This document shows positions 14,306 to 24,800 of a stretch of 31,659 nt of DNA, piece by piece. Under the pieces are notes generated by a model. It ran no database searches and had not been told where the DNA came from. It saw nothing but the letters and a program-made list of their open reading frames with translations. The position numbers and the translations under genes are program-made. Every line of letters begins with the position of its first letter. The first letter of the stretch is position 1. Origin of the DNA: Lactobacillus sp. (GTDB taxonomy: Bacteria; Bacillota; Bacilli; Lactobacillales; Lactobacillaceae); contig NZ_JAAVAU010000004.1 in the NCBI RefSeq assembly GCF_014803895.1, positions 92,739 to 124,397 on the forward strand, in the 5' to 3' direction.

Positions 14306-15328
14306 TTAGTTTATTTGGTTAATAAAATTAATTAAGTCACTGTCTAAGTAGTATTTAATATTTGAAGCTTTATTAATACTATCAATACCAAAAATAGCAC
14401 ATAAAGCTATTAATTGCTCCTTAAGGGTATTTATTTCTTGAATAAGAGCATCTTCAGATTTAGTTGCATATTGTAAAAATAAGTTAGCAATGCCAACATA
14501 GTCTGCTCCTAGAACTAGAGCTTTAAAAATTTGTAAGGCATTAGTAATTCCTCCTGAAGCTATCAGCGTCTTAGGGGATATTGATTTTTGGGCTGCAAGG
14601 AGACACTTAGTAGTAGATAGCCCTAAATTATCTATAAAATTAAATTCTGTATCTTCTCTACGATGATTTTCAATCTGAGAAAAATTAGTTCCGCCGCTTC
14701 CTCCAAGATCAATAGTATTAAATCCTGCCTCGATGAGGGTACGTAAGTCATCGGGGGTAATTCCAGAACCGACTTCTTTTACAATAATTGGTACATCAAC
14801 TTGTTGGCGAATTTCTTGCATACTTTTTAGCCAGTGAAAATTACGATCTCCTTCAGGCATTACAATTTCTTGTAAAACATTAATATGAATTTGAAGGGCA
14901 TCAGCGTGGAGCTCATTTACGATTTTTTGAGCTACTTTAGGATCAGTATCGGGATTCACATTAGCAAAAAGTAAACCGTCTGGATTTTCTTGACGAGCAA
15001 TCAAAAAGCTATCTAACTTATCAGGTTCCTTTTCTAAAATACTAGCTGATCCTAAAGACATGGCAATATTTTCTTTAGAGCAAGCTTTAGCTAAACGCTT
15101 GTTTACTTCAAACGATTTTTTTGAACCACCCGTCATTGCGTTAACAAAAAAAGGTGCGCTAATTTTCTTTCCAAACATAGAAGTTTGAATTGATTGAGTA
15201 TTAACCGTACTTTCAGGTAAAGCAGGGCGAAGTAAATGAACTTTATCAAAATCAGAATTATTATTTTGACTAAAAAACATCTTAGCTAATGCAAGATGTT
15301 CTTCTTTTCTTTGTGATCTTTGTGACAT
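14306..15328 (-). CDS. fni: Isopentenyl-diphosphate delta-isomerase, type 2 (FMN-dependent)
   Basis: 340 aa. Interconverts IPP and DMAPP using FMN and NADPH; unrelated to the type 1 zinc enzyme. Seen: NAMTGGSKKSFEVN in the N-terminal part, MSLGSASILE, IIVKEVGSGI, and the Gly-rich phosphate-binding stretch TIDLGGSGGTNFSQIE, followed by LIASGGI and LGADYVGIA, as in FMN TIM barrels. Last gene of the mevalonate operon, 10 nt after mvaK2, and ends at a shared terminator. Length is usual for the family. Confidence 0.95.
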   Translation of the reverse strand: MSQRSQRKEEHLALAKMFFSQNNNSDFDKVHLLRPALPESTVNTQSIQTSMFGKKISAPFFVNAMTGGSKKSFEVNKRLAKACSKENIAMSLGSASILEKEPDKLDSFLIARQENPDGLLFANVNPDTDPKVAQKIVNELHADALQIHINVLQEIVMPEGDRNFHWLKSMQEIRQQVDVPIIVKEVGSGITPDDLRTLIEAGFNTIDLGGSGGTNFSQIENHRREDTEFNFIDNLGLSTTKCLLAAQKSISPKTLIASGGITNALQIFKALVLGADYVGIANLFLQYATKSEDALIQEINTLKEQLIALCAIFGIDSINKASNIKYYLDSDLINFINQIN

Positions 15329-15338
15329 ATAAATTCCC

Positions 15339-16412
15339 TTAAATAATTGAATGGACCAAAAAATTAAGTGGTAAAATATTATTTTCTCGCCAAAGTGCTT
15401 TCATAGCATCAATATCAGAATTTGCATCAGCAATTACAATTCCACAGTCTCCATTACCAGCGCCGGAAGTTTTAGCTGCGCCACCAAATTGTTCAGCAAT
15501 ATCGATTAGCTTACTTAGTCGTGGAATTTCAATAGCAATATGATTAAGTTCAGCAAATTTACTTAGTAATTTCCGATTAACTCTGATCTGATGTTTGATC
15601 GCTTCGATATTAGATTTATTGAAACCATCAATCATTTGTAAGACACATTCGCGTGACTGCTTTAGAAAATCTGCGTATTGGGTCTTAATATGAGATTTTT
15701 TAGCGTTAGTTTTATCTACTAGTTGAGAAGTAGAAGCTGGTTTTTGACTCCAACCGATAACTAATTCTAAATCCTTGGGAGGAGTTAGGAGTTGAATTTT
15801 TAAGCCTGGCCAAGCTTCATGAAGGACATGACTTAAACTATGTTTAGCTAATTCTTTTTTGAGCCATTCTTTATCAAAAGTTTGATAGGCTAGCCAACCT
15901 CCATATACACTAGCAGCAATATCACCAGCAGATCCATTTCCTTGCACAGTATAGTGGGAAATGGCAGAAAGTTTAAATATTAAGTCCTTACTACAATTAA
16001 GACCATAGAACTTTAAAATAGCTTTCACAGTTGCGACTGTAACTGCTGCTGAAGAGCCTAGTCCAAATTTTTTACCATCTGCAGAATCTAAGTCAGAATT
16101 GACGTGTAGGTCATATAAAGACATCGGTACATTTTGTTCTAAACAAAACATTTCTGTGAACTTAATAGCAGAAAGAATATATTCAAAAGGATTATCACGG
16201 TTATCAATTACCATTTGATTTCCTTTACGAATCCAGTGAATAGAATCTTGAGAATATTGCTTCGAATGGATTAAACCTGTAGAACCTTTACTCTCAGAAA
16301 TAGAAACTCTAACAAATTCATTTACTGCTACTAAAATCGCAGGACAATTTTGCTCTAAAACCGCATATTCACCGGCGATATATAATTTTCCGGGTGCCTT
16401 CTCAGTAATCAA
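15339..16412 (-). CDS. mvaK2: Phosphomevalonate kinase (TTG start)
   Basis: 357 aa, GHMP kinase family; phosphorylates 5-phosphomevalonate with ATP. The start is TTG at 16412-16410 with AGAGGA upstream; no ATG lies near. Motifs: APGKLYIAGEYAVLE at the N-terminus, the ATP loop KKFGLGSSAAVTVATVKA (~114-131), QGNGSAGDIAASVYGGW in the middle, and the C-terminal KTSGAGNGDCGI. Third gene of the operon, 27 nt after mvaD. The non-ATG start may lower its translation relative to mvaD. Confidence 0.95.
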   Translation of the reverse strand: MITEKAPGKLYIAGEYAVLEQNCPAILVAVNEFVRVSISESKGSTGLIHSKQYSQDSIHWIRKGNQMVIDNRDNPFEYILSAIKFTEMFCLEQNVPMSLYDLHVNSDLDSADGKKFGLGSSAAVTVATVKAILKFYGLNCSKDLIFKLSAISHYTVQGNGSAGDIAASVYGGWLAYQTFDKEWLKKELAKHSLSHVLHEAWPGLKIQLLTPPKDLELVIGWSQKPASTSQLVDKTNAKKSHIKTQYADFLKQSRECVLQMIDGFNKSNIEAIKHQIRVNRKLLSKFAELNHIAIEIPRLSKLIDIAEQFGGAAKTSGAGNGDCGIVIADANSDIDAMKALWRENNILPLNFLVHSII

Positions 16413-16439
16413 AAATATTCCTCTAATCTAATCAAAATG

Positions 16440-17408
16440 TTAAGCCAGAATTTTAACTCCTGGGCCAAAACTTGCATCAACTATTTTAACATTGCCTAAT
16501 AGGTTATGCACAGCAGAAATAATTTTTTTCCGATTTTTTAATGTACAAAGTATTTTAACATTGGGGCCAGCATCAATAGTGTAATAGCATTCAATCCCAT
16601 CTTGACGCAATTGATGAATAAGTTGAATAAGTTTTAAAGTATCAGGTTCAAAATAAGTAAAACCTGGTTGCGCTGAAAGATTGATAGCATGCATTTCATT
16701 AGCAGAGTTTTCGCTAAGCTGACCTAACTTGGTGAAATCTTTCTCCTGGATTGCTTCCTCCATTTTTTTAATTTCTGTAGTATTTTTATCTAACCAAGAT
16801 TGATAAAAAGGGGAAGTTTGGGCTCGAATCATACCTTGAGTAGAGGAAATTTTCTTTTCATGAGTGTTAACTTCTACGGCTAACATATGAAGGTCCCAGT
16901 CAGGATTTTCATCAACGGCGATAGCATAAGAGTCATTGTGATCGTGACCTTTATGCCATAAAGCAAATCCTCCGTAAATAGAACGTGTAGCAGAACCTGA
17001 GCCTAAGCGTGCAAGTTGAGATAATTCTTTTTTAGAAAGATTAAGTTTATAGCTGGCTGCAAAAGCTGTAGCTAAGGCCGCAAAAGCTGATGCTGATGAT
17101 GCTAACCCAGCGGAAGTAGGAACGTGATTAAAAGAATCAATTTTAAAATGATCAGAAAAACCGTATTCTTTTTGCAAACGGTGGACGTAATTCATTACTC
17201 TTTTAGCTTGTTCACTATTTTGTTCTGTATCATTTAAAATGAAAGTATCTTTTGTCAAATGATTACCATGTTCAAAGGTAGTATCTGTATAGAAAGCATC
17301 TAGAGTCATTGATAAGCTAGACATAAGGGGAGTTTTTAATTCTTTATTTGCCTTGCCCCAATATTTAATCAAAGCAATATTTGTATGAGCTCGTGCGGTT
17401 TTTTTCAT
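16440..17408 (-). CDS. mvaD: Diphosphomevalonate decarboxylase
   Basis: 322 aa. ATP-dependent decarboxylation of mevalonate diphosphate to IPP. NIALIKYWGKAN contains K18; the GHMP loop is PTSAGLASSASAFAALA (97-113); GSGSATRSIYGGFALW (~136-151) carries the substrate-binding Ser/Arg; TIDAGPNVKIL holds the expected catalytic D279. The start codon overlaps the mvaK1 stop by 1 nt, so the two are translationally coupled. Full length for the family. Confidence 0.96.
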   Translation of the reverse strand: MKKTARAHTNIALIKYWGKANKELKTPLMSSLSMTLDAFYTDTTFEHGNHLTKDTFILNDTEQNSEQAKRVMNYVHRLQKEYGFSDHFKIDSFNHVPTSAGLASSASAFAALATAFAASYKLNLSKKELSQLARLGSGSATRSIYGGFALWHKGHDHNDSYAIAVDENPDWDLHMLAVEVNTHEKKISSTQGMIRAQTSPFYQSWLDKNTTEIKKMEEAIQEKDFTKLGQLSENSANEMHAINLSAQPGFTYFEPDTLKLIQLIHQLRQDGIECYYTIDAGPNVKILCTLKNRKKIISAVHNLLGNVKIVDASFGPGVKILA

Positions 17409-18331
17409 TATATTTCCTCAATCCAATAATTAGTAAAGTTTTCTTGAGCTTTTTTGGCAATCTCTGTGGCAGTGTTTTTATTATCACATAAAGCAATAAC
17501 AATGCCACCTAGGCCACCACCAGAGAGCTTAGCGCCTAATGCGCCATTTTTTTGAGCAATTTTACATATTTGATTAATTCTTTCAGTGGCGATGTCCAAT
17601 GATTCTAAAATTTTTTCTGCTTCGTTAAAAATTTTACCAATTGCTGGAGCATCTTGTTTAAGCCATAGTTCTTTAGTTTGAGTTGCTAATTTACCTAAAG
17701 CATCAATTTTAGCAGTTTCAGTTTGATTGGTTTGAACCTTATTACGAACTATTTCTACGGCTTTTTTTGTATTTCCTAATTCACCAGTATCCATAATTAG
17801 GAGAGTTGCTCCTAACTTTTGAGAAAGTGAATGGGGACCAGTTTTTTTATTAAAGAAAACTAGGTAATCCGAGCTTACAGTGGCTGCATCTAGTCCTGAG
17901 GCCTTACCATGATTAATCATTTCGGCATGATTAGTAATATCCATAGCTTTTTCTTTGGATAAGTGTAAGTCAAAATATTTATCCAAAGCTTTAGTCGTTC
18001 CTAAGGCAACTACTGCACTAGAACCAAAACCACGCTCCATAGGAATTTTGCCAGTGTAGGTTATTTTTAAAGGTTTAGAATTATTGGCTAATCTATTTAA
18101 AGTTTTAAAAACATATTTCAATCCATTATATTCTGGTGGTGCTTGTAAGTACGGCCCTTGATAGTTATTAGTGATCATTGTACTTTCAATTTCTGGGCTA
18201 TTTTCAACTGTTGTGGTAATATTTAAAGCCTTAACCGGCAAAGCAAGCGCATCTTTACCATATACTACCGAATGCTCACCAATTAGGATGACTTTTCCAT
18301 GTGTTTTAACGGTTATTTTTTTATTTTTCAT
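17408..18331 (-). CDS. mvaK1: Mevalonate kinase
   Basis: 307 aa, GHMP kinase. First committed kinase of the lower mevalonate pathway. KVILIGEHSVVYGK at the N-terminus with E19, ATP loop PMERGFGSSAVV (98-109), KASGLDAATV with catalytic D148, and C-terminal GAKLSGGGLGGI. First gene of the mvaK1-mvaD-mvaK2-fni operon; it is divergent from addB across a 63-nt gap. The ribosome site is weak (AGGA about 13 nt upstream). HMG-CoA synthase and reductase are not in the window. Confidence 0.95.
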   Translation of the reverse strand: MKNKKITVKTHGKVILIGEHSVVYGKDALALPVKALNITTTVENSPEIESTMITNNYQGPYLQAPPEYNGLKYVFKTLNRLANNSKPLKITYTGKIPMERGFGSSAVVALGTTKALDKYFDLHLSKEKAMDITNHAEMINHGKASGLDAATVSSDYLVFFNKKTGPHSLSQKLGATLLIMDTGELGNTKKAVEIVRNKVQTNQTETAKIDALGKLATQTKELWLKQDAPAIGKIFNEAEKILESLDIATERINQICKIAQKNGALGAKLSGGGLGGIVIALCDNKNTATEIAKKAQENFTNYWIEEI

Positions 18332-18394
18332 TTTTTATTTCAAATCCTACTATAATGTTATTTGTGTGAACTATTTAAGTTTAAGGAGAACAAC
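18332..18394. promoter_or_regulatory. Divergent promoter region mvaK1 / addB
   Basis: On the plus strand TATAAT (18351-18356) is a good -10 for addB, with only a poor -35 (T-rich). The minus-strand promoter of mvaK1 must lie in or beyond the same 63 bp; I cannot define its boxes. AAGGAG at 18383-18388 is the addB ribosome site. Confidence 0.4.
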
Positions 18395-21300
18395 ATGATC
18401 AATTTAATTACTGGACGTCAAAGTGATAATTTACAAAATGCGATTATCAATCAAGCTGTCCAAACATACAATGACAACAAAGAAAAAACTACTATTATTA
18501 TTGTTCCAAATCATATCAAGTTTACCACAGAAGTTAAGACTTTAAATAAACTAACTACATCCAATAATAAACCAATAGCTACACATAATTTACAAATTTT
18601 ATCATTTTCTCGTTTAGCATGGTATTTTTTAAGAAATGAGCCAATAGTTTTACCACAAATTCTTGACGATGCTGCAAGTACAATGTTGTTAAAGCAAATT
18701 GTACAGGAAAAGAAAGATAAACTTTTATTGTTTAAAGATACAGAAGTAAATAATGGTGCTTTAAAGCAAATTTATGAAGCGATTTTATCTGTTCGTCAAG
18801 GGAATATTGACCTTGAAACAATTGATGAAAAAGAACTAGATGAGGAAACCACTCGTAAAATGCATGACCTTCGGTTGATTTACAATGATTTTATTGAAGC
18901 CTTAGCTGAAAAATTTGCTACTAAAGATGAAATGCAATTTTTATTAAATGAATATCTAGCAAAAAGTGAAGCTTTAGCTGAAATGAATTTTTACTTTACT
19001 GATTTTTCTCATTTTTCCTTACAAGAACTGTTAACAGTAGAGTTGATTTCAAAAAAAGCAGCTAATACAACTTTGGCATTTAAAACTAGAGATGGAAAAA
19101 TTTCAACTAATAATCAAGCTGGGGATTATGACTTTGTTGTTCAAAGAACAATTGAACAATTAGAACATTTCTGGCAAGATCAAAGTTTAAATTATGCTAA
19201 TTTGGAATATAAGAATCATCATAATCATACAAATGCAGAAATTTTAAATGGGTTATGGACTAAAGAATTACCACTAAAAGGACAGGATATCAGTGACTTT
19301 GTAGAGCCAGTAAAGGCTGATTCACGTTATGCTGAAGCTTATTTTGTTGCTCGGACAATTTATCAACAAGTTGCTTTGAATAATTATCGCTATCGTGATT
19401 TTTTAGTATTAGCACCTAATTTAAGCGAATATGAAACTTATTTAGCACCCATTTTACGTCAAAATTCAATACCATTTTTTAATGATTTGCAAAAACAAAT
19501 GAAATATCATCCTTTGGTGGTAGTCATTGAAAGTCTCCAACATTTATTAAAAAATAATCTTTCAACTACTGATGTATTGGCCTTAGCCAAAACAAAATTA
19601 TTGGTTCCAGAATGGTATCAAGAGGATGAATCTTATCAATATGACTTAGACCAACTAGAAAATTTTGTTTTAGCACATGGAATTAATCATAATTTATGGC
19701 GCCGAGAGTTAAGTGATTTCGTAGATGCACAAGTAATTAAGTTAGATAAAGCTACGGATGAAATTGAACGCCTAGATAAATTACGTCAATATTTGATTTC
19801 ACGCATTGATAATGTGCTTGATGAATTGAAAAAAACTGATGATCCTCAGACGGGCGCTATGATTTTTTGGAATTTTTTGGTGAATAATAAGATTCCCAAA
19901 CAATTAGAAAATTGGCGTACTCAAGCAATAGATAAGGGGGATTTACAGTCTGCACAAGAGCCTGAACAAGTTTGGTCAACACTCCAACAATTAATTAAAG
20001 ATTATTTATTAATTTCAAAAGAGTTTGATGTAGATATCTTTTTCGATTTATTAGTGAGTGGTTTTAGTGAAGCAAGTTTTTCACAAATTCCTTCAACTTT
20101 AGATGCTGTTAATATTTCAGAAATTGGAATGGTGCAAAATACCGGATATAAACAAGTATTTATTATAGGAGCTACTAGTTCAAACTTACCTCAAGTTCAG
20201 ACAATACCCGGTTTTTTAACTAGCGAAAATATTGAAAATATAAATAATAATGCAAATGACAATAGTTATTTTGAAGATAGCCAACAAATCAATAATTTAG
20301 ATCAAGAGTATCAGTTTGGGAATGTATTAAGTTTAGCAAGTGATAAAATTTATATTTCCTATCCAATCTTAAATACTGCTAATGAACGTTTACAACCTTC
20401 AATTTATTATCGGCAGTTAGTAAATTTAACTGGTGCCAAGGAATTTGCTCAACATGATTTGCCTAGTGAATTTGGGGATGCGATGTCATTTATTACGAAT
20501 CCACGATCCAGTTTAGGTTATGTTTCATACATGGATAAAAATAATTATCCTTATAGTCATGACCTACTAGAACTTACCAGAACAGAAATTCCTAAGTTAA
20601 CAGATCAAATTTTAAAGGCAAATGATTTTAAAAATATTCCAGTTGAATTAGGGAGTGATCTTGCTCAAAAGCTCTACGGTACCAATATTGAGACTTCAGT
20701 TTCACAATTAGAGCAATATTATCAAAATTCATTCGAATACTTTTTAAATTATGGTTTACGTCTGCGTCCACGCTTTGAAAATGAACTGGATGTAATTCAA
20801 GCTGGAAACTATTATCACGAAACTTTTGATAGTTTAGTTAAATATTTAAAGAAACAAAATAGACAATTGGATAGTCTATCTACGGATGAACTAAGCCAGA
20901 TTTTGCATGAAATTCATCTTAGTTTGCAAGACCAGGGTAAGTATCGGCAATTACTTGATGATCCGTTTAATAAATATCTTTTTAAGAAGTTAGATCAAAC
21001 AACTAATAATGTTGCGCATTTTTGGCATCGTAATTTAACTAAAACTATTTTTAGACCACAATATTCTGAACTTAGCTTTGGAAAAGGTCAAAAGGTAAAT
21101 GGGCTTTCATATCAGATTCTTGATTCTGAAGGTAAAAATCACAATATTGATTTACGTGGTAAAATTGACCGCGTTGATTTGGCACAAATTAATGATAATG
21201 ATGTAATAGGTCAAGTGATAGATTATAAATCATCTAAAAAGACCTTCGATATGTCCTTCTTTGCCAATGGTATATCTTTGCAAATGGTGTCTTATTTGGC

Positions 21301-21868
21301 AGTTTTGGATAGAAATACTAACTTCTTTACTGGAAGTGATAGTAAGCGATTAGACGTTTTGGGAGCTTTTTATCAAACAATTACTAGAAAAATCAAACGT
21401 ATCAATGCTCAAGATATTATTAAATCTGATTATTCAGTTGATCCAATAATGGAAGCTGTGAAAGCATTGCAATATCAGGGGATTTTGATAGATGATGTTG
21501 ATTTGTTGAAAGAGGTTGAACCAAATCTTAAAAGTAGTTCTGACTTATATGCAGGAGTAACTTTAAAGAAAAAAGATGGTAATTTTACTAAGAAGACTAA
21601 AGTCTTTACCAATGAACAGTTGGATAAAATTTTGACCTACAATGATTATCTAATTAACCAAGCAGCCCGTGATATTTTGTCTGGAAAAATTGATTTAAAT
21701 CCATATAAAAAAGGACAAACAACAGCTTTAGATTATTCACAATACAAAGATGTTCAATTCTTTGATGCAATGTTGCCTGAAAATGATTACCACAATATCA
21801 AGAAAATTGGGGACGTTGATGAATTAATGAAATATATCGATGAAGTACTAAAGAAAGGTGAAAATTAA
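18395..21868 (+). CDS. addB: ATP-dependent helicase/nuclease subunit B (AddB/RexB type), cysteine-free
   Basis: 1157 aa from ATG 18395, set by AAGGAG at 18383-18388; an in-frame TTG at 18362 precedes the ribosome site and is not used. Subunit of the AddAB (RexAB) enzyme that processes double-strand breaks for RecA. The N-terminus (LITGRQSDNLQNAI) has no Walker A, as in RexB proteins of lactic acid bacteria. The C-terminal RecB-like nuclease domain shows RGKIDRVD (D925), VIDYKSS (D943, K945) and QMVSYLAVL. The place where AddB of Bacillus has its first cluster cysteine reads YYQNSFEYFLNYG. I find no cysteine anywhere in the protein, so no iron-sulfur staple can form. Its stop overlaps the addA start. 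Confidence 0.93.
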   Translation: MINLITGRQSDNLQNAIINQAVQTYNDNKEKTTIIIVPNHIKFTTEVKTLNKLTTSNNKPIATHNLQILSFSRLAWYFLRNEPIVLPQILDDAASTMLLKQIVQEKKDKLLLFKDTEVNNGALKQIYEAILSVRQGNIDLETIDEKELDEETTRKMHDLRLIYNDFIEALAEKFATKDEMQFLLNEYLAKSEALAEMNFYFTDFSHFSLQELLTVELISKKAANTTLAFKTRDGKISTNNQAGDYDFVVQRTIEQLEHFWQDQSLNYANLEYKNHHNHTNAEILNGLWTKELPLKGQDISDFVEPVKADSRYAEAYFVARTIYQQVALNNYRYRDFLVLAPNLSEYETYLAPILRQNSIPFFNDLQKQMKYHPLVVVIESLQHLLKNNLSTTDVLALAKTKLLVPEWYQEDESYQYDLDQLENFVLAHGINHNLWRRELSDFVDAQVIKLDKATDEIERLDKLRQYLISRIDNVLDELKKTDDPQTGAMIFWNFLVNNKIPKQLENWRTQAIDKGDLQSAQEPEQVWSTLQQLIKDYLLISKEFDVDIFFDLLVSGFSEASFSQIPSTLDAVNISEIGMVQNTGYKQVFIIGATSSNLPQVQTIPGFLTSENIENINNNANDNSYFEDSQQINNLDQEYQFGNVLSLASDKIYISYPILNTANERLQPSIYYRQLVNLTGAKEFAQHDLPSEFGDAMSFITNPRSSLGYVSYMDKNNYPYSHDLLELTRTEIPKLTDQILKANDFKNIPVELGSDLAQKLYGTNIETSVSQLEQYYQNSFEYFLNYGLRLRPRFENELDVIQAGNYYHETFDSLVKYLKKQNRQLDSLSTDELSQILHEIHLSLQDQGKYRQLLDDPFNKYLFKKLDQTTNNVAHFWHRNLTKTIFRPQYSELSFGKGQKVNGLSYQILDSEGKNHNIDLRGKIDRVDLAQINDNDVIGQVIDYKSSKKTFDMSFFANGISLQMVSYLAVLDRNTNFFTGSDSKRLDVLGAFYQTITRKIKRINAQDIIKSDYSVDPIMEAVKALQYQGILIDDVDLLKEVEPNLKSSSDLYAGVTLKKKDGNFTKKTKVFTNEQLDKILTYNDYLINQAARDILSGKIDLNPYKKGQTTALDYSQYKDVQFFDAMLPENDYHNIKKIGDVDELMKYIDEVLKKGEN

Positions 21869-24800
21869 TGGTCAACTATACTAAACAACAACGAAAAGCA
21901 ATCGAAGACCGTGGTAAGGATATTTTGGTGTCTGCTTCGGCAGGTTCTGGGAAGACGGCGGTCTTAGTTGAGCGAGTAATTCAAAAAATTTTAAATGGTA
22001 CACCAATTTCTAAGCTTTTGATTATTACTTTCACTAAAGCTGCTGCTAGTGAAATGAAAGAAAAAATCAAACTACAATTAAATAAACGTTTAGAAGAAGA
22101 GCCAAAGAATACATTTTTACGCTCACAGTTAATAGAGATAGATGCTGCAAATATTTCAACTATTGATTCATTCTGCTTAGATATTATTCGCAGATTTTAC
22201 TATGTTATTGATTTAGATCCTAGTTTTAGTGTTCTTACTGATGAAACGCAAGCGACATTAATGGAGGAGAGAGCACTTAAAACTGTTCAGGATGAATATT
22301 TGGAAAAAAATGATCAGAATTTTTTAGCTTTTTATGATAATTTTGCCGGAGATAGAGAAGCTGATGGTGTTCATGAATTATTATTAAATCTCTATGACGT
22401 AGCAATGACTCAACCAAACTATCAAAAATTTTTACAAGAGCTTCCAAAGTTTTATGATTTCGGTAAAAGTATCACTAGTTCTTTTTTATGGAAATCAACA
22501 ATAAAAGTGTTACTTTTACAAAAAACACAAAAAATAAACAAAGAAGTGCTTGATCTCATCGATCAAGCACAAGTCTACAGCAAAAACTTTACCAAAGTTA
22601 TCAAACAACTTTCTATTTTTAACGATAACCTTAAATATTTCATCAATTTGCTAGAAAAAGATACCTCATATGATGACCTCCGCGAAGCCTTTAAAGGATT
22701 AACTTTTATACAAGCAAGTAAAACTGGTAAAAAAACTGATGAAGATTATGAAGAAGTAGAAGCTGTAAATGACAAGATAAAAGCTTTTCGTGAAGGAACC
22801 AAAAAAGAATTAACCGAACTATATGGCCAATATTTTGTAGTTAATGAACAAGAACAATTGAATGTTTTGAAAAAAGCACAAAGAATTGTTCAAACTATCT
22901 CAGAAGTAGAATTAAAATTTATCAATAAGTTTGGTGAATTAAAACGTAATCAAAATTTATTGGATTATCGTGATATGGAGCAATTTGCTAATGAAATTCT
23001 AAGTCAAGATACTTCTAACTCCGATTTAGCCAAAAAGTATTATCAAGATAAATTTGATGAAATTTTAATTGACGAGTATCAAGACGTGAATGATTTACAA
23101 GAATCTATCGTACAAGCTATTAAGAAAAAAGGTCATAATACGCTGTTTATGGTAGGGGACGTAAAGCAATCAATTTATGGATTTAGACAAGCGCAACCTG
23201 ATTTATTTTTAGAGAAATATGATAACTTTGCTAATGAAGCTGATAGCTCAGTCGAAAGAATTATTTTATCTGATAATTTTAGATCTAGTAAAACAGTGGT
23301 AAATTCAGTTAATAAATTATTTAATACACTCCTCACTAAGGATTTCGGTGGAATTAATTATGAAAAGGAAGCTCAATTAATTCATGGAGCTAAATTTGAT
23401 GAAGAAAATTCACTAGGGACTGCTACAGAATTATTATTTTCTTACAAGAAACCTAATAAAAAGAATACTTATTTTGAAGAAATTGAAACCGATACTAATC
23501 AAACTCAAATAATTATTAAACGTATCAAGCAATTAAAAAAAGAAGGGTTTGAAGTTTGGGATGATGAAGAGAAGAAAATGCGTTTGCTTGAGTATTCCGA
23601 CATTGCTATCTTAACTAGAACACATAGCAATAATCTTCAAATCATGCAAGAGTTTGCTAAAACTGACATTCCATTGTTTATAACCGATGCACAAAATTAT
23701 TTTCAAACTTTCGAGCTAGTAATGATTATGAATTATCTTCGGATTATAGATAATCCACGTCAAGATATTCCTCTGGTATCAGTATTAAGATCACCAATTT
23801 TTAATTTTACTGAACCAGACTTAGCTCAAATTCGTGTTAACAGTAGAAATACTGATTTCTTTGATGCAGTAGTTAAGTCTTCAAGCTTATTATCTGAATT
23901 AGGTGAAAAGTGCAAGAATTTCCTCAATCAATTAGAAGAGTTCCGTCAATTTGCGACTAACCACCGTATTTCAGAATTGATTTGGAGTATCTATGAAACA
24001 ACTCACTTACTGGAAATTGTTACTGGTCTTCCAAATGGACAACAACGCCGTATTAATCTTCAAGCCTTGTATGAACGGGCAAATTCATATGAAAGTGCAG
24101 GTTTTAAAGGATTATATCAGTTTATTAACTTCATTGAGAGAATGCGTAAGAACCAAAAGGATCTGGCCCAGCCCTTATTAAGTGATCAAGCTGATAATGC
24201 AGTAAAATTAATGACGATACATAGTTCTAAAGGACTAGAATTTCCAGTTGTTTTTGTAGTTGATTTAGATCATCATTATCAAAAGCGTGATTTATCAGGG
24301 GACTACACCATCTCTTCAAAGCTGGGTTTAGGAATCACAGTTAGAGAAGATAAGTACAAAATTGATACTTTATTAAAGGGAGCTATTAAATCTGAAAAGG
24401 AACGCAAATTACTTGAAGAAGAAGCAAGAATTCTTTATGTTGCTTTAACTCGTGCCCGTCAAAAATTAATTATGGTGGGAGAAGTACCGGAAAAAGATGG
24501 AGAAATTAATTTTTCTCCTGAATTAGATATTTCAGATAAACTATCTGCTGTGTCCGCTTGGTCATTTTTAAAACATCAGTTAAATATTAGCGGTCATACA
24601 ACTCAAACGATAGATGAAATGAACTTAGATTTAGAAAAGCAAAATAAAATTTATTATCTTAGATATGATGAAGATAATAAAAATGAGGAAGTCAAAGAAC
24701 AAACAACACAAAATACTGAAACAAATGCTCATATTACTAACAAAGTAAAAAAATTATATAACTTTGTTTATCCATTTGAAGATGCAACCAAGACTACCGC

